64,000 nucleotides of DNA, from contig OY970834.1 of NCBI GenBank assembly GCA_963853835.1, positions 23,566,365 through 23,630,364 on the forward strand. Reading direction: 5' to 3'. The notes under the pieces were generated by a model that was given only the letters and a program-made list of their open reading frames with translations, made no database searches and was not told where the DNA came from. Shown here piece by piece: positions 1-11,504 of this stretch (within the stretch, counting starts at the first letter, position 1; each line of letters opens with the position of its first letter). The translations under genes were made by a program, and so were the position numbers. The DNA is from Calendula officinalis. Lineage: Eukaryota; Streptophyta; Magnoliopsida; Asterales; Asteraceae.

Positions 1-485
1 TAGCTATCTTCGAAGAACTTCGAATTTACCACCATATACCGCGATGACGTTAACGTCCCATCGAGGTTCCCACCAAGACGAGTAGTCACGGATTTATATC
101 TTTTGAATAAAAGGACTTTTATTCATGCATGTTTGTAAAACATACAAATTCTGAATAACAATGATACTAACTCATGTATTATTCCTCACTGGACATAGAT
201 ACTGAATTATTACTGGATCATTACTTATTCTATGCGTTTGTGTTGATTGCTCAATGACTCCTTAATTGTAACTTTTATCACTAATTACAATTAGTCATTT
301 CTATTAAACTAAAGACATAAGACGAGTATTTACGAATACTATTACTTTTGTCTTTTCTAGATATTGTTCATGCAACACTTAGAACATATTCTAGTCTTGC
401 ATTTTTACATGATTCGGCAAACATAGGAGGATTGGAAAATTACTCCTTTAGTTTCTAGAATCTATAAAACTTGCCTTGTAACTAA

Positions 486-502
486 ATCTCTTTTAGCTAC
501 TT
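486..502 (-). other. Empty SINE target site
   Basis: A single copy of the 17-bp word that flanks the SINE at 18645-18767 on both sides. It is the pre-insertion state of that SINE, preserved in the inverted paralogous copy. Confidence 0.85.
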
Positions 503-832
503 GATTTGTAGATATTCTTACTAGTTAAAGAAATTTCCTTAAATGATTGACTTGTTCACTGGAATGTGAACACCCTATTAGATATGCAATAATTAATCAC
601 AAGACTTGTGATCACGCTATTAGGTTTGCAATTATCTAATCAATGGTCATTTATTTCTCTTAACTCTTTGGCTAACGATTTGGTAAAAACTTGTTGTTAA
701 TGTCCTAGCTAACTTACTATATTAATTAGTACCTCTAGTGAATATGTTAGTCATAGCTCCCACTAAATTTTCTGGAAATTAAGCATCACTTAAACTACTA
801 CTTTTTGACCTAGTCAAAACTTATAGTTTAAT

Positions 833-1283
833 CCTTTAAGAATTAATCAATTATCAAAGTCATCCTTTGGATTTGTGAATATCCAACATTCCTGATAAGG
901 GAATCATGACTCTCATTGATTACTGTATCCAACAAGTATGAAACACATGAAGTGATACTTCCAGTTCTTAAGTGTATTAGTACCTTTTAAGAATCTTTAT
1001 TTAATGCCAAAGTCATTTCTTGGATTTCTCAAATATCCATTATTCCTATTAGGGAATTATGACTTGATTAAATATTGTATTTATTACAAGTATAAAAGAC
1101 TTGCAATAATACCTTTTAATTCTATAAATACTTTAATATAGTTTGTCCCTTTTAAGAGTTCATTTAATGTCTAAGTCATTTCACTTGGATTTTACGAATA
1201 TCCAATTATTCCTTTTAGGGAATTATGACTTCATTAAATTCCTTTAGTACAAGTATAAAAGACTTGTAATAATACTCTTTAAA
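833..1283 (-). repeat. Structured tandem repeat array (inverted copy)
   Basis: Three units of roughly 140 bp, mirror image of the array at 17849-18296. Each unit holds nested inverted repeats, for example stems built on AAGTCAT/ATGACTT and on ACTTGTAAT/ATTACAAGT. The array lies downstream of gag in element orientation. Confidence 0.75.
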
Positions 1284-1833
1284 GTCTACCTTGATTATAT
1301 CCAATATAATCATACTATATTAATACTAACACCTTGAAACTTACTATCACAAGTAACCATTACTTAAGATGTTTCAACTAGGTTCAATAATTTTTGAACC
1401 TTATGCTTTTCATAAAATCTCTTTAAATAATTTAGAAGAAAAACTTCTAATTTCTAGTATCTAAGTATTGAGCTTCTAAAACATTACTCATACAACAATC
1501 AAACAAGTATAAAACATGAAATATAAAGTAAATCAAAAACTTGATTTACAATCTAGTCATAAAACCTTGACTAATGTAACTATCACACACGCACACACAT
1601 AATATAATTCAAACATGGATTCTTATTAAAACCAAATAAAAACTTGTTTTAACATAAAATACAAATTATCCAACAAAAATGAAATTGTTTCACTGAATCC
1701 ATAAAAATACTGAATTATAAAATCTTGGTGCTTGTGGAATCACCATCTCATGCTGGTCACGTTCACTTTCCATCTACTCCTGCAATAAACGATTGCAAAA
1801 GTTAGATTACTCGTAATGTACTTTACAAGTATC

Positions 1834-2618
1834 TTAAAAGTGAATAAGAAGTGTGGTTGTGTTACCTGAGGAACTTGCGTTTCCTCCACCACCACTTGCA
1901 CCCTTTGGACAATTCCTTTTCCAATGCCTAGCCTCACCACACTTGAAGCACTGATTCTCGGTCCTCGCTGTGTTAGGCTTAAACTTCTTGACCTTTTGTT
2001 TGACACTTTTACCATTTGGCACTCCTTGGTTAGGATTGGTTTTACCCTTTCCTTTGCCACCATGCCCTTTTCTCTTCTTGCCACCACCACTGCTATTACC
2101 GATCATTAGAACATCCTTAGATTTGGTCCCCAAACTCAATTAAGCTGTCTTGAGCATGGAATGTAGCTCAGCAATGGATTTCTCCATATTATGCATATTG
2201 TAGTTGACTACAAAAGGCTTGTAGTCATCAGACAATGAATTGAGTATAGTGTCTGTTGCCATTTGCAACGGTATGGGGTGACCAAGTCTAGCCAAGTGAT
2301 CCATGTGTCCTTTCATTTTCATGACGTGGGCACTAACCGGCGTTCCTTTGACCATCTTGCAAGAGTTGAAGGCTTGATTGATGTCGAACCTCTTAGTGCG
2401 AACTTGCTCTTGAAATGAATCCCTAAGTTGCTGGATCATCTCAAATGCAGGCACATCCATAAGTCCTGCTTGTAATTCTGGACTCATGGTTGCGAACATT
2501 AAACAGCTCACATCGAGCGCATCACTGACATGCTTATCATAAGCTTTCCTTGCTTCAGCTCTAGCATTAGCGGCAGGGACATTAGGTACTGATCTTTCCA
2601 AGACATACCACTTTCTTG
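1834..2618 (-). pseudogene. Copia gag pseudogene (UBN2-type with CCHC knuckle)
   Basis: Gag of a Ty1/copia-like element, lacking its N-terminus. It begins at the homology breakpoint within WYVLER and continues through a UBN2-like capsid region (PELQAGLMDVPAFEMIQQLR). It ends in a basic Gly/Lys-rich linker and a zinc knuckle C-x2-C-x4-H-x4-C (CFKCGEARHWKRNC). A stop (TAA at 2140-2142) interrupts the frame where the other copy has GAA, and the same frame reopens straight after. The first codons of the open frame upstream of 2618 belong to unrelated sequence. The other gag copy (16387-17295) is broken at a different codon, so the two lesions are independent. Confidence 0.85.
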
Positions 2619-2915
2619 TTGGAATATGCTTCACGCATATAACATATAGTTATATGGCTAGTTGTATGTGAGCCTAAAGGGTCACACACTTAAACACTAA
2701 ACACCATCATATCATTAATATAATTAGTGTAATTGCATTAATATATATATTATAGTTTAATATTAAATGTTAATATTGAAACTAATAGTGTGCTTATAAG
2801 AAGAACTAAAGGAAAGGGGCTAGAGTGCAATATTGACAAACTTGTTAAGGAAGTCATTTAAAAGGGATTAGGGCAACCATAATTCGACCTGAACATGCTG
2901 GACAGAAACTACAAA
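2619..2915. mobile_element. Probable LTR fragment
   Basis: The segment starts with TGTTGGAATATG exactly where homology to the gag element stops, as expected for an LTR inserted there. A short stretch (AAGGGTCACAC) resembles the start of the 5316 LTR. I found no matching second LTR, no target duplication and no clear right border, so truncation or rearrangement is likely. It could also be unrelated filler. Confidence 0.35.
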
Positions 2916-3127
2916 CACTACAAGAAAAATCCGGTATAGCTACGGAAATTGCGACGGAACTCATTTGCGAGGAAGAAATTTGCTACGAAATTTTACTGAT
3001 TAGCTACGGAAAATCCTGATTAGCTACGGAAAATCCTGATTAGCTACGGAATATTAGTTTTTGCTACGGAAAATCAACTTTTTGCTAGGAATTTTGTCCG
3101 TAGCTATTCAAGAATTTTTTTGTAGTG
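2916..3127. mobile_element. CACTA-type MITE, TSD AAA
   Basis: Ends are CACTACAAGAAAAAT and its imperfect complement ...TTTTTTTGTAGTG, the classic En/Spm (CACTA) terminus. It is flanked by AAA at 2913-2915 and 3128-3130, the 3-bp duplication expected of this superfamily. The 212-bp body is mostly subterminal repeats: TAGCTACGGAAAAT occurs several times near the left end and its complement CCGTAGCTA near the right end. There is no coding capacity. Confidence 0.85.
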
Positions 3128-3130
3128 AAA

Positions 3131-4024
3131 AATGCAGAAAATACATAAACTCAAAAGTTAAACAACAAATCCCGACACTGACCGTCCATTCATTGAGAAG
3201 TCACCAACATCAATTTTATTTGGTTTGCATCCATGCTGACGTCAAGAGTTCTCAACCACATGCCAAATTAATCGACCATGCTTGTCCAATTTAAATAACT
3301 ACCACCAATCGCATCTTCATCTGCCACTCTATTTGTTCGAACTTCTCCAGCAAAACAAAATACGCTGCCTTCCGATGACCTGCTTCATTATCTCCTTCGT
3401 AACTCCCCATTGGCGCACAAAAACATCAAATGCCGGCTAAGAGTTTTGGGCTATACGGCTGGAATTAGGGGTTTAAGGGATTAAAAGGGTAAATGGGTTT
3501 AAGGGATTATAAACTTTAATTAATTAAGTCCACTTACTAGCCCGACAAGTTTGGCCCTTGGCATACGGCTGAGCCTCGACTCATAATTAATAATCTCGGC
3601 TCAGGAACCTTAACTCGGGTTAAAAATCCGACACGCTCAATCAAATAAAATGGGCCGTCTAAACGTCATGAAAACGATTAAGTGAGACTCAATTAAATTA
3701 TAACCGACCAACTAATTACAATTAACGTCTAATTATTAATAACGACTCAAAAGAATACCACTCAACTCTTATGATTAACTAACCGGTTTAGACCCGAGAC
3801 GCATTCACTTATAGAATAATTAAAATGTCTAACTATTATAATTAATTGTCTAACTATTTTCTTTTCATTAAATATAACGCCTATACAACGTCCAACTAGT
3901 TAAAATGTCTAAATAATAACGAACCGTCTAACTTCATTATAATTAATTTACTAATTATTCATTTTAAATTTAAATATGACTATTAAATTAATATTATTTA
4001 ACTATTATAATTTCAGGATATTAC
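3131..4024 (+). mobile_element. Truncated Ty3-type LTR fragment
   Basis: The segment ends ...ATTTCAGGATATTACA, close to the right end of the solo LTR at 33637 (ATTTTTAGGGTGTTACA). It shares the same A+T-rich terminal third with TAATTAAT-type words. The left part (GGCTGGAATTAGGGGTTTA) loosely resembles the solo LTR near 32.9 kb. The left border is not visible. I infer an old, 5'-truncated LTR of the same general kind. Confidence 0.4.
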
Positions 4025-4945
4025 AGGAGGTGTTGCAGGGTTAGGTATTTCTGGAGCTTTTTGAATTCGAGCTACATGAATCAAAAGTTCATTGACAGAG
4101 TTTGTGAGGGATTATACATACTCTCATTTATCAAGGTGTCCAACCTTTATTATGATAGTATCCCTTTTTCGAGCAAAGTGGACTCCAATATTAACAGAGA
4201 GGAATTTGTAAAAAAATAAACAGAGATAATTCTCATTTCATGCATAAAACGGTCACATAGGTAGGCATCATATAGCCTGTGGTATTACCACTCTTGGACA
4301 GAAAAGTAAAAACACAGAAAGGTGCTAACAACCACTACCACCACTAACGAAGATTCTACAAAATTAAAGGATGAAATCTGCCAGGTGGCTGGGCAGCTTG
4401 GTGGGCCTCCTCTCCCTAGGTTGTCGTATTGCAGGATTGTTATCATATAATTATTATTAATTTTTTTTTTGCATGAAATCATTGTTCATCAGGAGGTGGT
4501 TGGTTTTTTATTTCTTTTGATTTTCGTCATTTCCTGTAACAAAATTGCATTTCAACGTATGTGATAAAAAATTCAAAGGCAGCGCTTAAATTCGATGGTT
4601 ATTTTAAATATTTTTATTTTTAATCCTCAACTATTTAGTAAACGACATTGAAATATTTACTTTCTAAAATATTTACCATGAAATAGGTTATTGAAATACA
4701 ATTATAATGGGGCTAATATTACAATATTTTGATATTGTCATTATTTTATAATACGTAAATGCACATTTATTTTCCAAAAATATTCTATTAAATTGGTTAT
4801 TTAAATACAATCATAACAAGCCTAATATCACAATTCTTTGATCATTCTATAATTTTATAAAACGTAAATATATATTTGCATAAAATTCATATTAGAGAAA
4901 GCATTTTTTTTAAACAAAAATATTGAATTTGTACTTACAAGTATA
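4025..4945. other. No supported gene; possible old gene tail
   Basis: A patch with more balanced base composition around 4270-4440 sits in an A+T-rich background. It can be read as a short reverse-strand frame, but I recognise no domain and see no splice sites that extend it. The rest shows only low-complexity A+T sequence. Confidence 0.4.
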
Positions 4946-4947
4946 TA

Positions 4948-5260
4948 CTTCCTCCGTTCAAAATAAGTGATACAAATTAACTTTCACGTTTTTTGAGGCA
5001 AATAGATTGTAATTAAGGTTAAATTAGATTAAATTATATAGTTAGTGAGTGAGGGGTCCCCCATATTATGATTAAAGTGAGTTTAATGATGCTTAGAAGT
5101 AAAAGTAAGGGTAAATGAGTAATTTCACTTTATTAAATGAAATAGTTAGTGGGTATGGGTCCCACTATATTTTACCAAATAAGGAAAGTTTCAAAGTGTA
5201 TCACTTATTTTGAAACACCCTAAAATGGAAAGTGTATCACTTATTTTGAAACGGAGGAAG
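4948..5260. mobile_element. Stowaway-like MITE, TSD TA
   Basis: Terminal inverted repeats CTTCCTCCGTTCAAAATAAG... and ...CTTATTTTGAAACGGAGGAAG lie between TA dinucleotides (4946-4947, 5261-5262). The right terminal repeat is partly duplicated internally (GTATCACTTATTTTGAAAC occurs twice). This is the same family as the copies near 34.2, 36.2, 47.0 and 63.1 kb. It is 313 bp and non-coding. Confidence 0.85.
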
Positions 5261-5315
5261 TATGTGTTATAGAGTTGTGTTCTAGGTAGTTCACCTTTAA
5301 AACATAGTCTTAAGG

Positions 5316-6367
5316 TGAAGGATTTATGTGCACAGTTAGTCAACCTATGATGATACATCAATGCCTACGAAACACTTAAGGGTCACACCGGTGAGTGCAT
5401 GTAATACGAGTAAGATATGTAATGATACTTGGAAGAGGATTGACTCATAATAAGTCATTTATGAATCAAGTTGAGTATTGAGTCAAGTTTGACTTATTAC
5501 TAGATTAGTTTATCTAACAAATTAATACAAGTATTTGTACATTTACTAGTTGAGTAAATATACAATGTGTTAATTATAAATTATCCATAATATGATTTAA
5601 AGTAATTAAATCATATAGTAATTGGATAATATTATTGTATAAATTATATAAAGATTATTATATAATTAATTATTAAAAGTATAAATACAAGTATATAATT
5701 CGTGTATATGGGTACTGAGTTATTAAGTGTATTAATACTATACATTTAATAGTTAGTAGCAATAATAAAAGAATAATAAACTATAAGGGAAGGAAACGTA
5801 AAATGGAAAGTTTAATTAAAGATTTGATCTTAATTAAACTAGAGGGTCCTAAGCGCAACTTATTTATCTGTAAATAAGAGACTTAGGGTAACCTTAAAAC
5901 CCCTTGCATTGTACACGAATTCTTTCCCTTGTCTCTCCCTAGTTTCGGCCGAATAGAGGGAAGAACACAAGCCTTGTGGTCTTCGTTCTTCGTGTTCTTC
6001 AAGTCCTTGAAGATCCAAGTTTATTGCATCAACCAACTAGAAGGTTTCTCGTTGTGTTCATCATCAGTGGATCTATCTTAAGCATTAACTAAGGTATGTT
6101 CTTGGTAGTTGTCGAATACACACAAGTGTGTGTGTGTTCGGGTTTTTCGTACAAGGTTTCTTTCTTGTTAATCTAATCTAGATCTCCAAGATCCCAATCC
6201 TTTAGGGTTTAAGGATTAGGTTTAATCTCAGTTCCGCTTTTAGGGATTAAATCAGCTAGTTGGTTTTAACCGGTCAAGAACAAGTTCATGTTCTTGGTCA
6301 GTGTGGTTCGAACCAAGTGACTAGGAGGTTGACCCATGTGGTCAATCAGTGTTAATCAAACCCTTCA
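5316..6367 (+). repeat. 5' LTR of the gag-only element
   Basis: 1052 bp, TG...CA, with matched ends TGAAGG/CCTTCA. Compared with the 3' LTR it lacks about 70 bp after GGTATGTT. The TATA-like box seen in the 3' LTR (CTATAAATAAG near 20495) is changed here to CTGTAAATAAG. Confidence 0.9.
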
Positions 6368-6368
6368 G

Positions 6369-6380
6369 TGGTATCAAAGC
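6369..6380 (+). other. Primer binding site (tRNA-iMet type)
   Basis: TGGTATCAAAGC begins 2 nt after the 5' LTR. It differs by one base from the usual plant initiator-Met PBS TGGTATCAGAGC. It fixes the LTR end and the element's orientation. Confidence 0.85.
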
Positions 6381-6468
6381 GTTGGTTTAGAGATCTAAAC
6401 TAGATTAACAAAATTTGTTTGTTTATTTTTTATTAAAGTTTTTTTTTGTTCCATTCTTTTTCTTCTTC

Positions 6469-7614
6469 TGAAGGGTTTCATTGTAACTGATTGACCACTT
6501 GGGTCAACCTCTTAGTATGCTTGGTTCGAACCATACTGTCAAGAACATGAACTTGTTCTTGCCGGTTAAACCAACTAGCTAGTTTAATCCCTAAAAGTGG
6601 AACTGAGATTAAACTTAATCCTTAAACCCTAAAGGATTATGGGATGTTGGAAATCTAAACTAGATTAACAAGAAAGAAGCCTTGTACGAAAAACTCGAAC
6701 ACACACACACATCCTTGTGGTGTTCGACGACAAACCAAGAACCCTAGGGTTCTTGGTTCGATTTCGTCGAAAGGGAAAGATGGGAAAAAGGGTTTTTCCA
6801 ATTCATACCTTAGATTGCTCAAGATAGATCCACCAGTGATAAACACAACGAGAAGCCCTCTAGATAAGCTCTTGTAATGAAACTTGTTCTTCAAGACTTG
6901 AAGAACACGAAGAACGAACGAAGAACACGAAAAACACGAAGAACACAAGGCTTGTGTTCTTGTGTTGGTATTTCGGCCGAAATAGAGAGGAGGGGGAGCC
7001 AAATTTCGTGGCTAGGGTTGTGTGTTGGGAGGAATAAAGTGAAGCCTAGATCTTCTATTTATAATGGAAGATCTTTCACTTAAGTCCTTCTAATTTAATA
7101 AAGAAACGTTTCTTAATTAAACTTTTCCTTTTACACTTCCAACCATTATAGTTATCTAGTTATTATTGTTGCAGTTAATTATTAAATGTCTAGTATTAAT
7201 ACACTAATATATTCCGTATATTATATACACGAAATATATACTTTGTATTTATACTTTTAATAATTAATTATATAATAAACCTTATATAATTTAGACAATA
7301 ATATTATCCAACACCATATGATTTAATTACTTTAAATCCTATTATGGATAATCTATAATTAACATATTGTATATTTACTCAACTAGTAAATGTACAAATA
7401 CTTGTATTAATTAGTTAGATAAACTAATTTAGTAATAAGTTGAACTTAACTTAATACTTAACTGATTCATAAATGACTATTATGAATCATTCCTCTTCCA
7501 AGTATCATTACATATCTTTCTCGTATTATATGCACTCACCGATGTGACCCTTGAGTGTCCTATAGACATGGACGTGACATCATAGGTTGACTAACTGTGC
7601 ACATAAATCCTTCA
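6469..7614 (-). mobile_element. Solo LTR of the same family, antisense, TSD TCTTC
   Basis: A full LTR in reverse orientation (TGAAGGGTTT... to ...AAATCCTTCA), flanked by TCTTC at 6464-6468 and 7615-7619. It sits about 90 bp downstream of the parent's PBS. It retains the segment that the 5' LTR has lost, and on its own strand it keeps a TATA-like box (near 7057-7066). The duplication shows this was a full element insertion later reduced by LTR-LTR recombination, not a local inversion. Confidence 0.9.
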
Positions 7615-7639
7615 TCTTCTTCTTAAGTCACGAAAAGGG

Positions 7640-8120
7640 TAAGAACCCTAGGACCAAGTATGTTAAACTAGTTAAGTTTAATTGGTCAAAAGGATTCTAG
7701 AAAACCCTAGAAATTTCGTGAATATGCAAAGAACCCTAGGATCAACTATGTTAAACAAGATTTGTTTAATTGATCAAAAGGCTTCTTTTCCCTAACCCTA
7801 GTGTATTTCGAAAAATCTAAAACCCTAGGATCAAGAATGTCGAAATTTTTGATCAAGAGGATTCTTTCCTTATTTACTAGATCTTCAAAATCTAGGATCA
7901 AGCATGTTAAACCAAGTTTTGGTTTAATTGATCAAAAAAGATTCTTTCCTTTTTCCCTAAAGATTTCGTGATCTAGTAGGTTCCTTGGACACCAAGTTTG
8001 TTAAACTAGCTTAGTTTAATTGGTGAAAAAGTTTCCTAGACTTTAAGGGAATTTTTCGAAAACCCTAGATTTAATCTAGGACCAAGAACATTAAACTAGT
8101 ATAGTTTAATTGGTTAAAAG
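7640..8120 (+). repeat. Tandem stem-loop array in the element leader
   Basis: Six irregular units spaced about 65-100 bp. Each has an outer stem of the GAYCAA...TTGRTC type and, in five units, an inner stem TTAAAC...GTTTAA. Units start near 7652, 7740, 7829, 7896, 7990 and 8080. Paired bases change together between units. Units are joined by ACCCTAG-rich spacers. No reading frame is conserved. Similar smaller stems continue up to the nested insertion (TAGACAA/TTGTCTA near 8236) and resume after it (TTTAAACAA/TTGTTTAAA near 14577). Confidence 0.85.
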
Positions 8121-8302
8121 AATTAATCAAGGTGATAATCTAAAACCTAGATAATTAAACAAGTTCATGTTTAATAGGTTTAATTATTATTTTAATAGAT
8201 TTATTAAGACTAGTTCTTTAAACATAGAAATCTAGACAAAGTTTATTGTCTATAAGGTTTAAATTAAAAAGTCTAAATAAACTTATTAGGGTTATAATCT
8301 AT

Positions 8303-8532
8303 TGTTGGGTCTCATATGTTGTAACCAATAGTCTAGGGACCATTTGTGTATTTAGTCTAAACTTAGCCTAGGTATAAATAGTTAGTAGTAACCTAATTTC
8401 TCTAACCTTTGCCATATTTTGTATTGTTCTTATCAAATGCAAAGTGTTCTTAAGAAATTCTTCATCTAAATCTTTCATATTATCACTTATTTATGCTTAA
8501 TCATTGATTAATCCTTATATTCTATATCTACA
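8303..8532 (+). repeat. 5' LTR of the nested element
   Basis: 230 bp, TG...CA. A TATA-like GTATAAATAG lies near 8372-8381, as expected for an LTR promoter. The start is fixed by the TCTAT duplication and the end by the PBS that follows. Confidence 0.92.
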
Positions 8533-8534
8533 AT

Positions 8535-8546
8535 TGGTATCAGAGC
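8535..8546 (+). other. Primer binding site, tRNA-iMet
   Basis: TGGTATCAGAGC is the standard complement of the plant initiator-Met tRNA 3' end, 2 nt after the LTR. Confidence 0.92.
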
Positions 8547-9279
8547 AAAAGTCTCATTAGATTCGATCCAAATCAGCTGTGATTAAGCAACCTTTTGAAG
8601 ATTATGATGGGTTTTTGAAGATTTTGGTGAAAAAAGTGCTCAAAAGTGGTATCAAATTCAAAATCAAAGGTATGTTTCATGTTTTTGGTATTATAGCTTT
8701 GTTCTAGTACTGATTTCGAGCAAATTAGTAATAAATTTCACTTGAAAATCATCAAAAACGAAGTTTAATTTCCGTTTTAAAGAACACATGAAGAACACCA
8801 TATTTTCGAAGATTTAAATCTAAAATCGAGAAAATCAGAACTTGTTTTCGAAAAAGTGTTTGAATAGGATTGTAGGTAACTGAAAATCGAACGTTTTGCA
8901 AAAAGAATTACTCGATTTGGTTAAGAAATGAGCAAGTTATGATGATTTTTGTGAATTTTTGAAATATCAAGATCTGATTCAAAAGAGTTCGGCCCGAGAA
9001 CTCAAAAGTTCACTAGCCGAAGAGTCACTATATCAATACGTCGTCGTTTTGATTAAAAGAAAAAGGCTGAGATATAGTTACTACCACGACGTTTTAAAAG
9101 TTGAAAGAGAAAAAGCTGTCAACCTTTTGTACTATCGAAACACACGCTTTCAACCTTTCGTACTCAAGAAGCTGTCAAATTATACCCAAGTCATACCCAC
9201 GTGATCCATTCACAATTAATTCACACTCCTTTACACAATAAATAATTCATCTTTCTCACCACAAAACACCATCTCCAAT

Positions 9280-9960
9280 CAACCTCCATTTTTTCCGGCG
9301 ACCGACTACCTCGGCCACCAATCACCGTCGTGTAAACTTCCATTTCCGCCGATCATCCCTGCATCGACACGTGTTTTCGCCGGTTACTCTTAATCAAAAA
9401 CCATACTTCTCAGGTTACCGGCGACATCCCGTTTTTTCCGGTACCAAGAACTCCGAATCACACCATCACTTCCTTCTCCATTCTCTGTCACCGTAACACA
9501 CCACAAGCACCGCCGACCTCCATCAAATATCATCTTCTCCAACGAACACCACTGTCTCGCCGCCTACCTCCGCCATTTATCATCTTCTCCGGTGAGGTTT
9601 ACAGTTTTACCGGCCACCACGAACACAACACCACCACCGAAAAATCATCATCATCGTTGATATCCGCCACCTTCACCGTTGACCTTCCACCATCTTCAAC
9701 CGCCAATCATCTCTGCAACCAACTAACCTCAGGCCACCACCGAACCACAAGAACTCCGCCATTACCACAAGAACTCCTCCGCATTTTCAGCTTTCCGGCA
9801 ACCAATCCATTGGTTATTTTCGTCTCCGGCCACCTTCACAACATAACCAATCTTCTCAGACACCGGTTACAAAATCGATACACCATTTTTCCCCCCATCG
9901 TCTCGACGTACCACATACGAGCAGGCAATAAAACGAATCAAATCTTGAGTGTTCATTCTT
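9280..9960 (+). repeat. CCACCG/CCGCC-rich leader segment
   Basis: A pyrimidine- and CCACC-rich segment sits within the 5' leader of the nested element. It ends before a poly(A) run near 9992-10009. It is compositionally unlike its surroundings. A 101-codon open frame in it looks like a by-product of the CCACCG composition; I see no domain. It may be captured host 5'UTR or coding sequence, but the source is not recognisable. Confidence 0.5.
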
Positions 9961-10388
9961 AATTCAGATTGTACACCCACTTCTATTCATTTAAAAAAAA
10001 AAAAAAAAATTGAATTGTGACACTTTTTGATGTTTAAGTTGTCGCTAAGTATAATTTGTCACTTTTACTCTACAAATTGTGACACTTTTGTTGTCTCAAC
10101 ACCAACTTTTATTATACTTTAAATACTTTATTATATAAATTATATATAAATGTATAAGTTGGTAAAAGTTTAATCTGAGAAGGGTTGGATCGTGAAGGTG
10201 AAGTATAAAAGTATAATTTTTGTTGAGATTTCCACATTTTCAAATCAAAATCATTCAAATGGAATCATTTTAGTGGATTCCTAACACTTTACAAGTTCAT
10301 TAAAAAAAATCATTTAAATTTTTAAACCCACCATATTATCACATCATTTTATTTGAAAATTTTGAATTTTGAAAACAAAAAAGCTCAA

Positions 10389-11490
10389 ATGGATGAAAAT
10401 TTAATTAAATCACTTCATAAGGTAATTTTTGAATCAAAAGAATTAGCTGTGATTTGGGAAATTACAAGTACGCAGCATTATGTTTTATTTGAGAAAAAAT
10501 TTCATGATAATGTTAAGAATTTACAATTAAGTAATGACTACAAAGAAAAATTGGAGAAACGTGAGAAAGTTAATTGCAAAGTTGTTATTTTAACTGATAT
10601 AGTTCAAGCTCTAGAATCTGAAAACGCAAATTTGAAATCAAAAATCACAACTTATGAAACACATTCCGAGAACTTGAAAATTCAAATTGCTGAACTCACA
10701 AAACAAATTCATGACTCCAATAATTTGAATGCTTTGAACATCGAAAAATATGATTTTGTTAGTGCTGAAAAATATATTTTGACTGATAAAATCAAACAAC
10801 TTGAATGTAATTTTGGATCTGATATACAAAAACAAATCAATATTTTCAATATTGAGAAAACAAAATTGCTAGATCAAATTACATCTCTTGAAACAGATCT
10901 TTCTTTGTCACAACCTGAAAATGGTGTTTTGAAAATCAAGGTCGAAGAATTTTCTACACTTAAAATTGTTATTAAAGGAAAACAAGCGGTACGTACATGT
11001 TCCGGTTAAGATTCAAACCGGTGAATCTTCAAAATATGTTTCTAAAAAGGTCTCACAGTTCACAACTTATTCACTTCAAAAGAGTAAAAAGTTGTTTGTG
11101 AAACCACAATCTTCGGAACCTTGTACGTCTAACTCAAAATCTGTGTTGAAACATTCTTTGATTCCAAAACATTCAATGTCTTCGACAAAAACATTAACAT
11201 ACACGAGAAAAGATCTGTTAGCTTTGAGGCCTAAAACTAATTTCAATTTTTTGACAAAAGTGAAAAATGTTTTTGTTTCTAAGACACCCACAATATTAAA
11301 AGAAAAATGGATTCCGAAAACTCCAAAATCTCAAATAATACCCCGGAAATTATTTGAAAGTGAAACATCGAGTTTCAATTTTTCTTGGAATTCCAAATCT
11401 TTACATCAAATCGATACAACTTATCGATGGTTTCAATCTAATACTAACACCATCGGACCGAAACAAAAATGGGTACTAAAAGTTATATGA
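10389..11490 (+). pseudogene. Gag-like coiled-coil protein, frame-disrupted
   Basis: This is the only long coding trace of the nested element. From the ATG at 10389 about 200 codons are rich in Lys, Glu, Asn, Leu and Ile with coiled-coil heptads (ALESENANLKSKITTYE, SLETDLSLSQPENGVLK). The frame then stops at 11009. A +1 frame (open from 10966, ending at 11490) continues with a basic, Ser/Lys/Pro-rich part that ends near GPKQKWV. Such a linker commonly lies between the gag coiled coil and the zinc-knuckle or protease part of plant Copia polyproteins. No zinc knuckle follows. I read it as the remnant of a gag C-terminal region split by a frameshift. A deliberate ribosomal frameshift cannot be excluded. 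Confidence 0.6.
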
Positions 11491-11504
11491 TTTGTTTTGC
11501 AGAA

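Larger units (their letters stand above)
1..2618 (-). mobile_element. Truncated inverted copy of a gag-only LTR element interior
   Basis: The reverse complement of this stretch matches about 16510-19269 nearly base for base, including gag, the structured repeat array and the downstream non-coding part. It is a second copy of the family whose complete member is at 5316-21064, in opposite orientation. Homology runs off the left window edge and stops abruptly at 2618, where an unrelated sequence starting TGTTGGAATATG begins inside the gag N-terminus. It lacks the SINE present in the right copy. No pol sequence is seen. Confidence 0.85.

Noticed and set aside
4285..4482. Short reverse-strand frame with GGPPSCPATW
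   Set aside because: No start context, no extension by splicing and no recognised family.
9657..9962. 101-codon open frame in the nested element leader
   Set aside because: Composition-driven by CCACC/CCGCC words, no domain, no homologous second copy; most likely not coding.
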